Notes: generated from the letters alone by a model not told the origin. A stretch of DNA of 64,000 nucleotides from Cytobacillus citreus (GCF_018343665.1 NZ_JAGYPM010000005.1:124001-188000), one strand, 5' to 3'. Positions 42,971-52,326 are shown, counted from the stretch's first letter. Numbers and translations: made by a program.

Positions 42971-44521
42971 TTAAACCATTTCTGTTTGACTAGATACTCG
43001 ATTTCGAAGAGGCAGGAATAATTTTTCTTTAGAATAATCAACTTTTATTTCCCCTAGCTGATGTAAAGCAACTTCAGCTCCATGATCCATTCCTTGACAG
43101 CCTGCCAAAAGAATTAAGTCTCCTGCTTCCGCTTTAGATAGTGCTTCAGCGATGGCATCTGGAAGCTCATCATATAAATTCACATTAATTTTTGCTTCCC
43201 CCATAACCTCTTCAAACACTTGCTGCTCTTCATCTGTAACCTTGTCCTTAGCGGCCACATGGGAAATGCTTTTCGTCGCAATGATTTTATTAAACCCAAG
43301 CTTCGGCGCCCAGCTAGCTATCGTCTCAGCATTTTCGCGATTGACTGTTGGACCTCTCTCTCCCCTAATGGCATAGACGAGATGAAGCTTTTTATATTCC
43401 ATAAACTTTAATGTTTCAAGCGTTACATTAATATTTCCAGTATTAGCAAAATGATCATCAATGATCTTCATATCATCTTCAAAAATAAACTCAAAGCGTC
43501 TCTCGACTCCACCGAAGGTTTTCAATGTTTTTTGGATCGTCGAAACGGATACACCTGAGAGCAAGGAAACGGTAATCGCCACCATTGCATTATAAACAGA
43601 ATGCAGCCCCGGAACAGCAAGCTCAATATCAAATTCACCTGGGATATATTCTGTATCCTTCACTTTAAAGGCCTTTAAAATTTCAACAGTAAATTTACCT
43701 CTTCCGGTTGTTAAATCTAAATTTTTGCAATGAATATGCCCTTCCTTGCTCTTAACACCAAATGTGATGACTTGAGCTTTTGTTTTATCGACTAAAGAAG
43801 CGGAATAAGGGCAATCTAAGTTCAGAACAGCAAAGCTATTTTCACTGGCATTTCTAATTAAACTTGATTTTATTTCAAAATACTTTTCAAAGGAGCCATG
43901 GGAGTCGATATGCTCACGGCTAACATTGTTAAGCGTTACAATATCGTAATCTACCTGCTCAACCCGATGCATTTCTAGTGCCTGTGATGAAACCTCCATG
44001 CTGACATGGGTAACATCTTTTTCAACCATTTCATTTAAATAGTATTGTAAATCCAGAGATTCTGGTGTTGTAAGCTCGGAAGGGATAGTGGTTTCATTAA
44101 TTTTAATAGAAACCGTTCCTATTAAGCCTGTCTTGAATCCTTCATTCTCCAAAATGGCATTTGTCATATAAGAAGTAGTTGTTTTTCCATTCGTTGCCGT
44201 AATTCCAATCATCTGAAGCTTCTTAGACGGATGGTTGTAAAAGGCTGCTCCTAATTGAGCAAGAGAAATTCGACTATCTTCAACTAAATATTGTGGAATA
44301 TCAATTCCCTCTTGGAACTCCTCCACAACAGCCGCAACAGCTCCCTTTTCCACTGCCTGGGCAAGATAATTATGCCCGTCCGTTTTATATCCTCGTACAC
44401 AAACGAAAAGGTGTCCTTTTGTAACCTTTTGAGAATGATAGGATATTCCAAATATATTTAAATCCTTGTCATTAAGGACTCGTTTGACCTTTATTGATTG
44501 TAGAAGTGTTTCTAGCTTCAT
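42971..44521 (-). CDS. MurE-like Mur ligase, divergent
   Basis: 516 residues with the Mur ligase three-domain plan: N-terminal UDP-MurNAc-type domain (GISYHSQKVTKGHLFVCVRGYKTDGH, about 25-50), the ATP P-loop GITATNGKTTTSYM (about 106-119), HVSMEVSSQALEMHRV (about 178) and the C-terminal domain. It is annotated as a UDP-MurNAc-L-Ala-D-Glu:DAP ligase by overall similarity, but the DAP-selecting DNPR motif is absent (the region reads IIATKSISHVAAKDKV), and the canonical DYAHTPD block is replaced by DDHFANTGNINVTLETL. It is therefore likely to use another substrate. It lies 55 bases downstream of an ATP-grasp ligase gene. Confidence 0.88.
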   Translation of the reverse strand: MKLETLLQSIKVKRVLNDKDLNIFGISYHSQKVTKGHLFVCVRGYKTDGHNYLAQAVEKGAVAAVVEEFQEGIDIPQYLVEDSRISLAQLGAAFYNHPSKKLQMIGITATNGKTTTSYMTNAILENEGFKTGLIGTVSIKINETTIPSELTTPESLDLQYYLNEMVEKDVTHVSMEVSSQALEMHRVEQVDYDIVTLNNVSREHIDSHGSFEKYFEIKSSLIRNASENSFAVLNLDCPYSASLVDKTKAQVITFGVKSKEGHIHCKNLDLTTGRGKFTVEILKAFKVKDTEYIPGEFDIELAVPGLHSVYNAMVAITVSLLSGVSVSTIQKTLKTFGGVERRFEFIFEDDMKIIDDHFANTGNINVTLETLKFMEYKKLHLVYAIRGERGPTVNRENAETIASWAPKLGFNKIIATKSISHVAAKDKVTDEEQQVFEEVMGEAKINVNLYDELPDAIAEALSKAEAGDLILLAGCQGMDHGAEVALHQLGEIKVDYSKEKLFLPLRNRVSSQTEMV

Positions 44522-44576
44522 CCTTTTCTACCTCTTTTCTGCGACATGTAATGATCGCTTTTGTTAGGTATGTTCC

Positions 44577-45749
44577 TTATCGCTTTTTCAAAAATTTACC
44601 CGCAATTTTTTTAAAGCAGGTAATACCAGGCTTAGGATCGCTCCAGTCCCAAATCGCATAAGCCTTCTTCTTCATCAAGGAAACAAATACTTGTTTTCTC
44701 GTTAACTGCCCTGTCTTAATATAGCCTTTAATCGCCAGCATGTCCTCATAGGCATACCAAAATACTCGATGCTTATCCTCTTTAACCGCATATGGTTCTA
44801 AAGGTGCACCTGTTAACTCACGGTACGTAAGATACGGAAAGTTCACTCCTACCTTATACAGTAGGTTGTTAAGATTTGTAATCCTTGCATTAATCTCAAT
44901 TAAATAAAACTTCCCTGTTTCAGTGTCCTTTTTAAACTCAATTTCTGCAAACCCTTTATATCCAATCGCTTCGAGAAACGGAGCTCCAATATCGTACAGC
45001 TCTTGCACATATTTTTGCTCTGTATAAACAGAAGCACCAAAATTTATAGGGTATTGACGATGCTTTTGACATGTAACCCAGTGGGTCACTTTTGAATCTT
45101 GGTTTAAATAGGCATCAAATGTATACATGTGGTCATCAAAGCCAGGAATGATTCTCTGAACAATGACTTCTAAGTCGGCATTCTGCGCTTTTTCCACAGC
45201 CGCAAGCAATTCCTCTCGATTGTAGACCTTAAAAAGCTTCTTTCTAAAGGTTGCCACAAAGGTAGGGGAATCTGTAGGCTTTACGATGCAAGGATACTTA
45301 ATGATTTCCTCTACTTTTTCAATATAGTTCTCTTCATCTATTCTAACCGTTTCCGGAACTGCCATTCCATGTTCAATGGCTAAGGAATGAAGTGTTTCCT
45401 TATTCATTACTTTCGTATATAAACCCTTTTCTGTCTGAGGGATAGAATAGTATTCTCTCAATTCATCCAAATACTCATCAATGATTTCTACATATGAATC
45501 ATGACAAGGTATTAAAACCGGGGTAACGATTTGCTTTTTTGCATAATCTATTAAAAAACGAACAAACCCTTTTGGATCTTCTTTATAGTAAGGGGCAATC
45601 AGCCTCTCAGAACAATATTTAGATTCTGAACCATATCTATCATTTTCGTTATAATCCACAGCAACAGTAGGGATGCCATGAACTCCTAAACAACGAATTG
45701 TACTTAAACCAATATAATAATTACAGCCTAAAATTACAGCCTTATTCAA
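44577..45749 (-). CDS. ATP-grasp carboxylate-amine ligase
   Basis: 390 residues. The N-terminal Rossmann-like part (AVILGCNYYIGLSTIRCLG) is followed by the ATP-grasp fold: KYPCIVKPTDSP (about 150), VIVQRIIPGFDDHMYTFDAYL (about 193), GYKGFAEIEFKKD (about 263) and FYLIEINARITNLNNLLYKVG (about 281), which supplies the Mg-binding E-I-N. The architecture is that of D-aspartate ligase and related enzymes that add an amino acid to a carboxylate. Start is TTG with CAAGGAGATGAGAG upstream. It appears to be the first gene of the cluster with the MurE-like ligase and AsnB. Confidence 0.9.
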   Translation of the reverse strand: MNKAVILGCNYYIGLSTIRCLGVHGIPTVAVDYNENDRYGSESKYCSERLIAPYYKEDPKGFVRFLIDYAKKQIVTPVLIPCHDSYVEIIDEYLDELREYYSIPQTEKGLYTKVMNKETLHSLAIEHGMAVPETVRIDEENYIEKVEEIIKYPCIVKPTDSPTFVATFRKKLFKVYNREELLAAVEKAQNADLEVIVQRIIPGFDDHMYTFDAYLNQDSKVTHWVTCQKHRQYPINFGASVYTEQKYVQELYDIGAPFLEAIGYKGFAEIEFKKDTETGKFYLIEINARITNLNNLLYKVGVNFPYLTYRELTGAPLEPYAVKEDKHRVFWYAYEDMLAIKGYIKTGQLTRKQVFVSLMKKKAYAIWDWSDPKPGITCFKKIAGKFLKKR

Positions 45750-46211
45750 ACTCTCATCTCCTTGAATATCTTATATAAAATGATATTCTTCAATATATAG
45801 ATTTTGTCATAGAATTGCGTAACCATGCAAGAGATATAAAATAAATTCAGCCGAATTGCATAGGTAATTTCCGGAAGCTTAAACATAGATTTAAAAAATA
45901 ATGTTGCCTTTTCCTTTGTTTAAACTTCTTTATGCCTCTCATACACTGATGTAAAATTACACTTTGTCAGCTAGTTTGATTGATTTATCAGCCAATTAAT
46001 GAAAGAAACAATCTTTTTGAAATAAGCCATAAAAAAAGAAATGATCTCGCTAAAAAATCGAGATCATTGAATAGGTTTATTTATACATCTATAGATATAC
46101 GGAAACCGCTGTGAGGATTTTGTCCGTATTAGCAATATATAGTCCAAATTACATTTTATTTTCCGGGTTCACAACTTTATTAGCCAAGTTACATTTATAG
46201 AACGCTTAAGT
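45750..46211. other. Intergenic region with terminator
   Basis: No gene found. It contains the terminator at 46030-46068 and should hold the promoter of the ATP-grasp gene near 45760-45850, which I could not assign. Confidence 0.45.
46030..46068 (-). terminator. Terminator downstream of MFS gene
   Basis: On the minus strand AATGATCTCG pairs with CGAGATCATT around an A/T loop, followed by TCTTTTTTTATGG. It is about 145 bases past the MFS stop. Confidence 0.8.
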
Positions 46212-47399
46212 TTATTCCTCATTTATTTCCTGCTTATAAAATATTGTTTTACTTGATTTAACAGAATAAATTCGATATAAAATAAACGCAATAATTGATA
46301 AAATCACACCTGAAATATAAGGAAGTCCAGCCTGAATTGCAAACAACCAGCCCCCTAATGGCGGACCAATAATTCTTCCTAAAGAATCGAAGGAGGACAG
46401 TAGTCCTGTTGAACTTCCGTGTCCAGCTACGGATTTTTTCGTAATTAGTGCTGAAACACTAGGTCGAATAACACCATTCCCAATACCAAAAATCGTTAAA
46501 AATATGGCTGCCGTAGTGAAGCTATTAACAAGTAAAATAAGCCCGAAGCCAATGGCTGAGACCACTATTCCAGCTTGTATTACCGCTCCTTCTCCATATT
46601 TTTTCGTTAATCTACCGACTAAACCGCCCTGTACTATTGCACTGGCAAGTCCCATTATCATAAATATATAACCTAATTGCACTGTTCCTAAATCTGCTTT
46701 TTTAGCAGCGAAATAGGCAAAGGTAGCTTCTAAGCCAGACAGAGATAGGGAAATAAATAGCTGCAGAAAAAATAGAATAGATACAGAGCCAGTAAACGCA
46801 CTCCATCTTGAGCTTTTATTTTCAGATTGCTTCTGTCTTTTTTCTTTAGGCAATGATTCCTTTAAAATCACCAACACTAAAATAAAAGTGATCGCAGATG
46901 TCACACCTGCTAGAAAAAAAGGCATTGTTAAGCTTATTTTTGAAAACACGCCGCCAATGGCTGGACCAAAAACAAACCCTAGCCCTGTTGCAGCACCGAC
47001 AACCCCCATTCCTTTCCCGCGATTCTCTTCAGAAGTAATATCTGCTACGTATGCCATGACTGTCGGCATATTAGCAGAGGATAAAATACCTCCAATTATT
47101 CTTGCGGCAAACAGCATCCAAAGCTGGCTTGAAAAGGCTTGGAGGAAAAACGAAAGCGATAATCCTGCGATGCCCACTAAAATAACGGGTTTGCGTCCAA
47201 TCCGATCAGAAACCTTTCCCCAAAACGGTGCAAAAATGAGCTGCATTAACGAATAAACAGCCATCAGCCATCCTAGTTCAGCTGGACTTGCACCAATTTC
47301 CTCAGCGTAGAATGGCAGTACAGGAATGATGATACCGAAGCCTACCATAACTAAAAACATAACTAGAAATAATATAGGTAATACTCTTTTAGTTTCCAA
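46212..47399 (-). CDS. MFS transporter (DHA1, TetA/multidrug type)
   Basis: 395 residues and twelve helices. The drug:H+ antiporter-1 marks are LGWLMAVYSLMQLIFAPFWGKVSDRIGRKPVILVG (motif A, about 41-75), IIGGILSSANMPTVMAYVAD (motif B region) and GAATGLGFVFGPAIGGVF (motif C, about 134-151). It resembles TetA/NorA-type exporters; the substrate cannot be told from the sequence. Start is TTG with TGAGGGGATAGATATCAG upstream. Single gene. Confidence 0.92.
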   Translation of the reverse strand: METKRVLPILFLVMFLVMVGFGIIIPVLPFYAEEIGASPAELGWLMAVYSLMQLIFAPFWGKVSDRIGRKPVILVGIAGLSLSFFLQAFSSQLWMLFAARIIGGILSSANMPTVMAYVADITSEENRGKGMGVVGAATGLGFVFGPAIGGVFSKISLTMPFFLAGVTSAITFILVLVILKESLPKEKRQKQSENKSSRWSAFTGSVSILFFLQLFISLSLSGLEATFAYFAAKKADLGTVQLGYIFMIMGLASAIVQGGLVGRLTKKYGEGAVIQAGIVVSAIGFGLILLVNSFTTAAIFLTIFGIGNGVIRPSVSALITKKSVAGHGSSTGLLSSFDSLGRIIGPPLGGWLFAIQAGLPYISGVILSIIAFILYRIYSVKSSKTIFYKQEINEE

Positions 47400-47512
47400 C
47401 TGATATCTATCCCCTCAGAAAAGCGTTATTCACATATTTTACTGTTTTGTGGTATTATTTTCTATACTTTATCATTGTATACTACCAATCCATTTTACAA
47501 AAATAGATTGCA

Positions 47513-47560
47513 TTAGAAAAACTTAACGTTCGGGCAAAGATTCGTGCGACCTTTTTTGCA
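47513..47560. repeat. Hairpin repeat, TTAGAAAAACT family, degenerate copy
   Basis: Begins TTAGAAAAACTTAACGTTCG and then loses similarity to the copies at 14865 and 48576, though a GGCAAAG-like stretch and a following T-run remain. Confidence 0.4.
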
Positions 47561-47578
47561 GTAGTTTTTTTGCACAAA

Positions 47579-47620
47579 AAAGAAGCAATTACCTCAACAA
47601 GTAATTACTTCTTTTTTTAA
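47579..47620 (-). terminator. Terminator of DUF4003 gene
   Basis: AAGAAGCAATTAC and GTAATTACTTCTT pair, with one bulge, around CTCAACAA, with T-runs on both sides. It lies about 17 bases past the stop at 47637. Confidence 0.85.
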
Positions 47621-47636
47621 CAAGTTATTGTATACC

Positions 47637-48554
47637 TTAACTCCCCGATGATCCCCCAGCAGATGCGGCTGCAGCTGCACTCGCCGCAACAACCGAAGCT
47701 TGCTGTGCCTGGATCATTGCCTGAATGGCTGCTGTTAATCCAGTTGAAGCGCCAATGTATTCCTGTGAAACAAACACTGCTGCTGCAACGATAGCCATAT
47801 CCTTATACCATTTAAATTCTTTCATTTCTCTAAGTTCGAGGGCATATGAAATTGCTTCTTTTAATTTTCCCGAAAGTGCAATCACACATAAGGAAGAGTA
47901 ATGCATTTGCTTTACTTTCAGACCACTTCTACTCAATTCATCCTTCGCATAGATTACATCACTAACTGTTTCTTTACTGAATGCTCCATTCATAACGAGC
48001 ATATTCGCCATGAACTGTAAGTCATTCCCTTTATAAAATCCGTTTTCATTTAATGTTTTGTAATACTGTTCCGAAATATGAACAAGCTCCTCCACCTGAC
48101 CTTCCTGCTTCGCAATTATCGCGGCTGCAGGATAATCATCATGCGAGGTAAGAAAGCGATGATACTTCTTCATTTCTTCGTGAACTGCATGAATCCTACG
48201 TGGATCCATATGATCTTCCATTAAAAAAGCAGCAATATAGGTAAAAACGGAACTGCGGAACCCCGCTGAACGAAGAGTCTCATAATTGCGATGCAAACGA
48301 CTAACCTCTTCATCTGGAAGCTGTCCATTTGCTAGAATGAGTCCAGTCATTGGGAAACAAATGCTTCTTAAAGGCGAAAAGAACGATGTACTCTTTTTCA
48401 CAAGATCCGACACTTTCAAAAAGGCAGTCCCGTCAATTCGTTTTCCTTTAGCTGCAAATTGCGATGCAGTCATCAACACTAGACGTCGATCCATCCAACT
48501 CCCGACTGCCTGCTTTAACACCTCTACGTTTTCTTCAAGTAATGCTTTTTCCAT
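47637..48554 (-). CDS. DUF4003 family protein
   Basis: 305 residues, soluble and mostly helical. It has the family's features: an N-terminal ASQFAAKGKRIDGTAFLKVSDLVKK segment, SRLHRNYETLRSAGFRSSVFTYIAAFLM in the middle, and an alanine/serine/glycine-rich tail (VVAASAAAAASAGGSSGS). Function is unknown; members occur in bacilli. ACGGAGTGGTTTGA precedes the ATG. No operon partner. Confidence 0.9.
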   Translation of the reverse strand: MEKALLEENVEVLKQAVGSWMDRRLVLMTASQFAAKGKRIDGTAFLKVSDLVKKSTSFFSPLRSICFPMTGLILANGQLPDEEVSRLHRNYETLRSAGFRSSVFTYIAAFLMEDHMDPRRIHAVHEEMKKYHRFLTSHDDYPAAAIIAKQEGQVEELVHISEQYYKTLNENGFYKGNDLQFMANMLVMNGAFSKETVSDVIYAKDELSRSGLKVKQMHYSSLCVIALSGKLKEAISYALELREMKEFKWYKDMAIVAAAVFVSQEYIGASTGLTAAIQAMIQAQQASVVAASAAAAASAGGSSGS

Positions 48555-48859
48555 TCAAACCACTCCGTTTTTTAATTAGAAAAACTATGCGTTCGGCAAA
48601 TGCCTTAGTTTTTCTTATGTGATCTTTTTAGCAAGGACTTTATTGAAAAATACAATTTCACTACATAAACATTCCTTTTAGCCAAAAGTATTGATACTTT
48701 TAAATACGAATAAAATTAAAAAAGGATTCCAGTAACTTGAAGATTTCGTTTTATCTTACATTATTCATAATCTTATAAACCTTTTATATATTGTTTGCAA
48801 GGTCTAAAGGATTTTTGGTAAGTTTAGGATGAACTATTTTGTTTAGAGGTGCCTATTCA
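48555..48859. other. Intergenic region with hairpin repeat
   Basis: Holds the TTAGAAAAACT repeat at 48576-48635 and the divergent promoters of the DUF4003 and LTA-synthase genes. No other gene is visible. Confidence 0.45.
48576..48635. repeat. Hairpin repeat, TTAGAAAAACT family, copy 2
   Basis: AGAAAAACTA and TAGTTTTTCT are 10-bp outer arms around GCGTTCGGCAAATGC, which can pair internally. It resembles the copy at 14865-14930 (shared GCGTTCG, AATGCCTTAGTTTT and the TTATG.GATCTT.TTAGCA tail). Confidence 0.6.
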
Positions 48860-50713
48860 ATGAAAAAAAACTGGGCTAAAAATATTAAAAATGTTATAAT
48901 CCACCCATTTACGCTGATCATGCTTTTTTTGTTAATAAAAATAATTGCTTTTCAGATTGTTATTTTTGATAACAAATCATTTTTTCATATTTTAATAGTC
49001 GAGTTCCCAATGTGGGCCCTTTTCTTAACCATTTTTATTATTCTTTTTAAAAAACGAAAGTGGTTAGCCATTTGGCTCTATAACCTCGGCTTGTCTACTC
49101 TATTTATTGTAATTATCTATTATACACGATATTTTTCAACCGTTCCGTCCTATTACGATGTTAAACAAATATATCAGTCCAACTCAGTTGGCGGGACTGT
49201 CGCTCTTCTCGGAACTCCATATGACTATTTATTTTTCTTAGATGTTGCGGTGATTCTGCCTCTCATCTGGTATTTCAAGAAAGCAGACTCACATCGTTCA
49301 TTTGCTAATGCGAAAAAATGGGCCATCGGCTTTAGCTGTGTAGGACTCATCACGACAATCATAGCCTTTTTTTATCCACTAGTAGATGTTTCTTATTTCG
49401 CAAAAAAGCATGGATATATTCAATCCCAGTTTGTCCAAATGTATGAACGCAGCATCGGCAAAGCATTTGCTGACAACGAATATTTATCAGACAAAGATTT
49501 AGCAAAATTAAAAGGAAATTCTTATGTTCCATTTACAGAACATCACACATATGGGCTCGCGAAAGATCGGCATGTTTTTGTTATTCAAGTGGAGTCCTTA
49601 CAAGAATTTACGATTAATCAATCGATTGATGGACAGGAAATCACCCCGAATTTAAATGCTCTTTTAAAGGAAAGTGCATATTTCGATAATGTGTACCAGC
49701 AAATCGGAGCAGGTAATACGTCTGATGCAGAATGGCTTATGCATACATCCCTTTACCCTGAGGGAATGGACCCAACAGTGAATGTTATTGATGGCAGTGA
49801 GATCCCTTCACTAGTACGTACATTAAAAGACAATGGCTATGGTACAGCGACATACCATGCAGATGACATCACCTATTGGAGCCGGGATAAATTATACCCC
49901 GCTCTTGGCTTTGATTATATTTATACAAGTGAAGAAATTCCAAATGAGAAAGAAATCGGTTTCGGTCCAGCTGATGAGGTTCTATTTAATTTTGTTGAAT
50001 CACAATTGCCAAAACATTTAAAAGAACATGACAAGATGTACTCAAACATCATTACACTTACAAATCACACACCATTTGAAATGCCTGAGGAATTTGAATA
50101 TCTTGACCTGCCAGACGAGTATAAAGGAACATATGTCGGAAACTATTTGCAGTCAGTTCGATATACGGATGAACAAATTGGATTATTTATTCAACAGTTG
50201 AAAAAGCTTGGCATCTACGATGATTCTCTCGTGCTCATTTATGGGGATCATTCTGGATTACACGGAGCACCTGTTACAGAAAAGGACTATGAAATATTAA
50301 AGGAAATTTTAGGACACGATTACAATTTGCAAGATCGCTTTGTTGTGCCTGTTATTTTCACTGCTCCTGGTATTTTTCACGGAGAAACACACTCACAGCT
50401 TGGCGGTCAAATTGATTTAATGCCTACACTGCTGAACCTGCTGGGTATTGAGCACAATACCCAAATGATCGGCCACAATCTTTTTCAATACAAACATAAC
50501 TTACTTGGCATGAGATACTATTTGCCTGGCGGATCTTTTATCAGTGACAATACGCTTTACACTGCGCCAAGCGCCAAGCACCCAGCTGTTTTATATAACC
50601 GAGAAACAATGAAGAAAACGAAAAACACAAAGAACATGCAAAAAAAAATCGATAACACCCTACAAATCATGCAGTATTCCGACTATATTCGGAAGGAAAT
50701 GGAAAAGGAATAG
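48860..50713 (+). CDS. LTA synthase family protein (LtaS-like)
   Basis: 617 residues: five membrane helices in the first ~210 residues, then an extracellular sulfatase-like domain. The catalytic nucleophile region is AGNTSDAEWLMHTSLYP with Thr as the glycerolphosphate acceptor, and metal ligands occur at VIQVESLQ (Glu), YGDHSG (Asp-His) and the HADD loop. LtaS polymerises glycerolphosphate from phosphatidylglycerol onto a glycolipid; bacilli have several paralogues (LtaS, YfnI, YqgS, YvgJ) and I cannot say which this is. GAGGTG precedes the ATG at 48860; the in-frame TTG at 48839 has no ribosome site. Confidence 0.92.
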   Translation: MKKNWAKNIKNVIIHPFTLIMLFLLIKIIAFQIVIFDNKSFFHILIVEFPMWALFLTIFIILFKKRKWLAIWLYNLGLSTLFIVIIYYTRYFSTVPSYYDVKQIYQSNSVGGTVALLGTPYDYLFFLDVAVILPLIWYFKKADSHRSFANAKKWAIGFSCVGLITTIIAFFYPLVDVSYFAKKHGYIQSQFVQMYERSIGKAFADNEYLSDKDLAKLKGNSYVPFTEHHTYGLAKDRHVFVIQVESLQEFTINQSIDGQEITPNLNALLKESAYFDNVYQQIGAGNTSDAEWLMHTSLYPEGMDPTVNVIDGSEIPSLVRTLKDNGYGTATYHADDITYWSRDKLYPALGFDYIYTSEEIPNEKEIGFGPADEVLFNFVESQLPKHLKEHDKMYSNIITLTNHTPFEMPEEFEYLDLPDEYKGTYVGNYLQSVRYTDEQIGLFIQQLKKLGIYDDSLVLIYGDHSGLHGAPVTEKDYEILKEILGHDYNLQDRFVVPVIFTAPGIFHGETHSQLGGQIDLMPTLLNLLGIEHNTQMIGHNLFQYKHNLLGMRYYLPGGSFISDNTLYTAPSAKHPAVLYNRETMKKTKNTKNMQKKIDNTLQIMQYSDYIRKEMEKE

Positions 50714-50722
50714 AGATTTAGG

Positions 50723-50760
50723 TGGCCTCCAGCCGGGTTTTTAGTGGCTGGAGGTTTTTC
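50723..50760 (+). terminator. Rho-independent terminator of LTA-synthase gene
   Basis: CCTCCAGCC and GGCTGGAGG pair around a T-rich loop, followed by TTTTTCG, about 12 bases past the stop. Its sequence is unrelated to the following 52-bp repeats. Confidence 0.9.
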
Positions 50761-50772
50761 GTATCTTGAGGT

Positions 50773-51318
50773 GGTCTTATGAACTCTTTATGAGACCGCT
50801 TTTTCTCTTTTTTCGACTTGAGGTGGTCTCATGAACTCTCCATGAGACCGCTTTTTCTATTTTTTCTGCTTGTGGTGGTCTCATGAGCACTCTATGAGAC
50901 CGCTTTTTCTATTTTTTCTGCTTGTGGTGGTCTCATGAGCACTCTATGAGACCGCTTTTTCTATTTTTTCTGCTTGTGGTGGTCTCATGAGCACTCTATG
51001 AGACCTCTTTTTCTCTTTTTTCTGCTTGTGGTGGTCTCATGAACTCTCTATGAGACCGCTTTTTCTCTTTTTTCTGCTTGTGGTGGTCTCATGAGCACTC
51101 TATGAGACCGCTTTTTCTCTTTTCTCTGCTTGTGGTGGTCTCATGAACTCTCTATGAGACCGCTTTTTCTCTTTTTTCATCTTATGGTGGTCTCATGAAC
51201 TCTCTATGAGACCGCTTTTTCTCTTTTCTCTGCTTGTCGTGGTCTCATGAACTCTCTATGAGACCTCTTTTTCTCTTTTTTCAGCTTGTGTGTGGTCTCA
51301 TGAACTTCTATTTATTCC
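50773..51318 (+). repeat. Tandem array of 52-bp hairpin units (ten full, one partial)
   Basis: Units start with GGTCTCATGA or GGTCTTATGA at 50773, 50825, 50877, 50929, 50981, 51033, 51085, 51137, 51189 and 51241, a strict 52-base period; an eleventh at 51294 is cut after about 25 bases. Each unit is GGTCTCAT, a nine-base loop, ATGAGACC, then GC/TC-TTTTTCT.TTTTTTC: the form of an intrinsic terminator reading on the plus strand. Loop variants (GAACTCTCT, GAGCACTCT) are interspersed. 52 is not a multiple of three, so it does not encode a peptide repeat. Confidence 0.93.
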
Positions 51319-51393
51319 AGCTTTAGATATTCTCATAGACAACCATAAAAAACATAAATCTATCCATTTAATTTAAAAAAGCGTTCATATTCA

Positions 51394-52326
51394 TTAGTTT
51401 ATATCATTTTGATTATGAACAAAGAAAGAATATTTACCATGTCCTTTTAGTTCATACTTTTCCGAAAGAATCCTTCGAATCGATCTACTAGACTTAACGC
51501 CTCTACACCACTCAAAAATTTCGTTAGTGGTGATTTTCCTATCAGGAAAAAGCAATTTGTATTCCTCCGTGCTCCGTAAAATGGCAGAAAAAACATTTTC
51601 TTTTCCACCACACTCCTTACAAACAATAATTTCTTCGCCCTCTGTTAAACTATCCATCAATGAATAACAGTAAGCACAGGTTACTCCTCTTTCAAGCTGG
51701 TCATAGTTATATTTAGGTAAGCGAGTGTACGGAGATTCTTTTAAACAAATAGAGACTAATTGTTCTGCGAATTTTGAGTGTCTCTTTTTTAAAATGCCTT
51801 CGTTCATTATTAATTTGTTCTTAAAGCGATTAAGTTGTGATAGGAATACGATCGGAAGGTTAAATGGAGTTTGATAGAGGAAAAAATCGGGGTTAACGAA
51901 GATAAGATATGATTCGATCGGAGAACTAAATCCAAGCTCTTGAAGTAATCTTCGGAAAAGCATTTCGCTTCTTTCCAATTGAAGAATAGGATTCTTTATT
52001 TCTGACTTTGATATTGTATACCATTTATCACCTTGAATATAAAAATCACCTTCGTAATTTTTAATTTCAAACAGATACATCTTATCAGCAGTGATTAACA
52101 ACGTATCAATTTGAAAAACAGAATTATTACTTTCTAGCAACAAGTCATTCAGCACAAACCATTCACTTGAGAAATTCTCTATCCAATTGTCAAACCACAG
52201 TTCCCCTTTAAGTCCCTTTTCTAAATTTAAATAAATATTCTTTTCTTTTCCTGACAATTCCATCCGTGCGTTTAAAAATCTCAAAAGCTTTAATTCTTCT
52301 GGCTCAGTACGTTGCTTAATAAGCAT
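51394..52326 (-). CDS. NERD domain protein
   Basis: 310 residues. The N-terminal part has the nuclease-related domain: FQIDTLLITADKMYLFEIKNYEGDFYIQGDKWY (about 70-103), where the D..EIK-type residues follow the restriction-endonuclease fold. The C-terminal part has a zinc-ribbon-like CAYCYSLMDSL...VCKECGG (about 216-240) followed by a helical segment. Function is not settled; NERD is thought to act on DNA. AAGGAGATGTAAAGT precedes the ATG. Convergent with the LTA-synthase gene across the 52-bp array. Confidence 0.9.
   Translation of the reverse strand: MLIKQRTEPEELKLLRFLNARMELSGKEKNIYLNLEKGLKGELWFDNWIENFSSEWFVLNDLLLESNNSVFQIDTLLITADKMYLFEIKNYEGDFYIQGDKWYTISKSEIKNPILQLERSEMLFRRLLQELGFSSPIESYLIFVNPDFFLYQTPFNLPIVFLSQLNRFKNKLIMNEGILKKRHSKFAEQLVSICLKESPYTRLPKYNYDQLERGVTCAYCYSLMDSLTEGEEIIVCKECGGKENVFSAILRSTEEYKLLFPDRKITTNEIFEWCRGVKSSRSIRRILSEKYELKGHGKYSFFVHNQNDIN

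Noticed and set aside
50773..51318. CRISPR array
   Set aside because: The units are contiguous 52-bp repeats with no unique spacers and no cas genes nearby; variation is confined to a few loop and tail bases.
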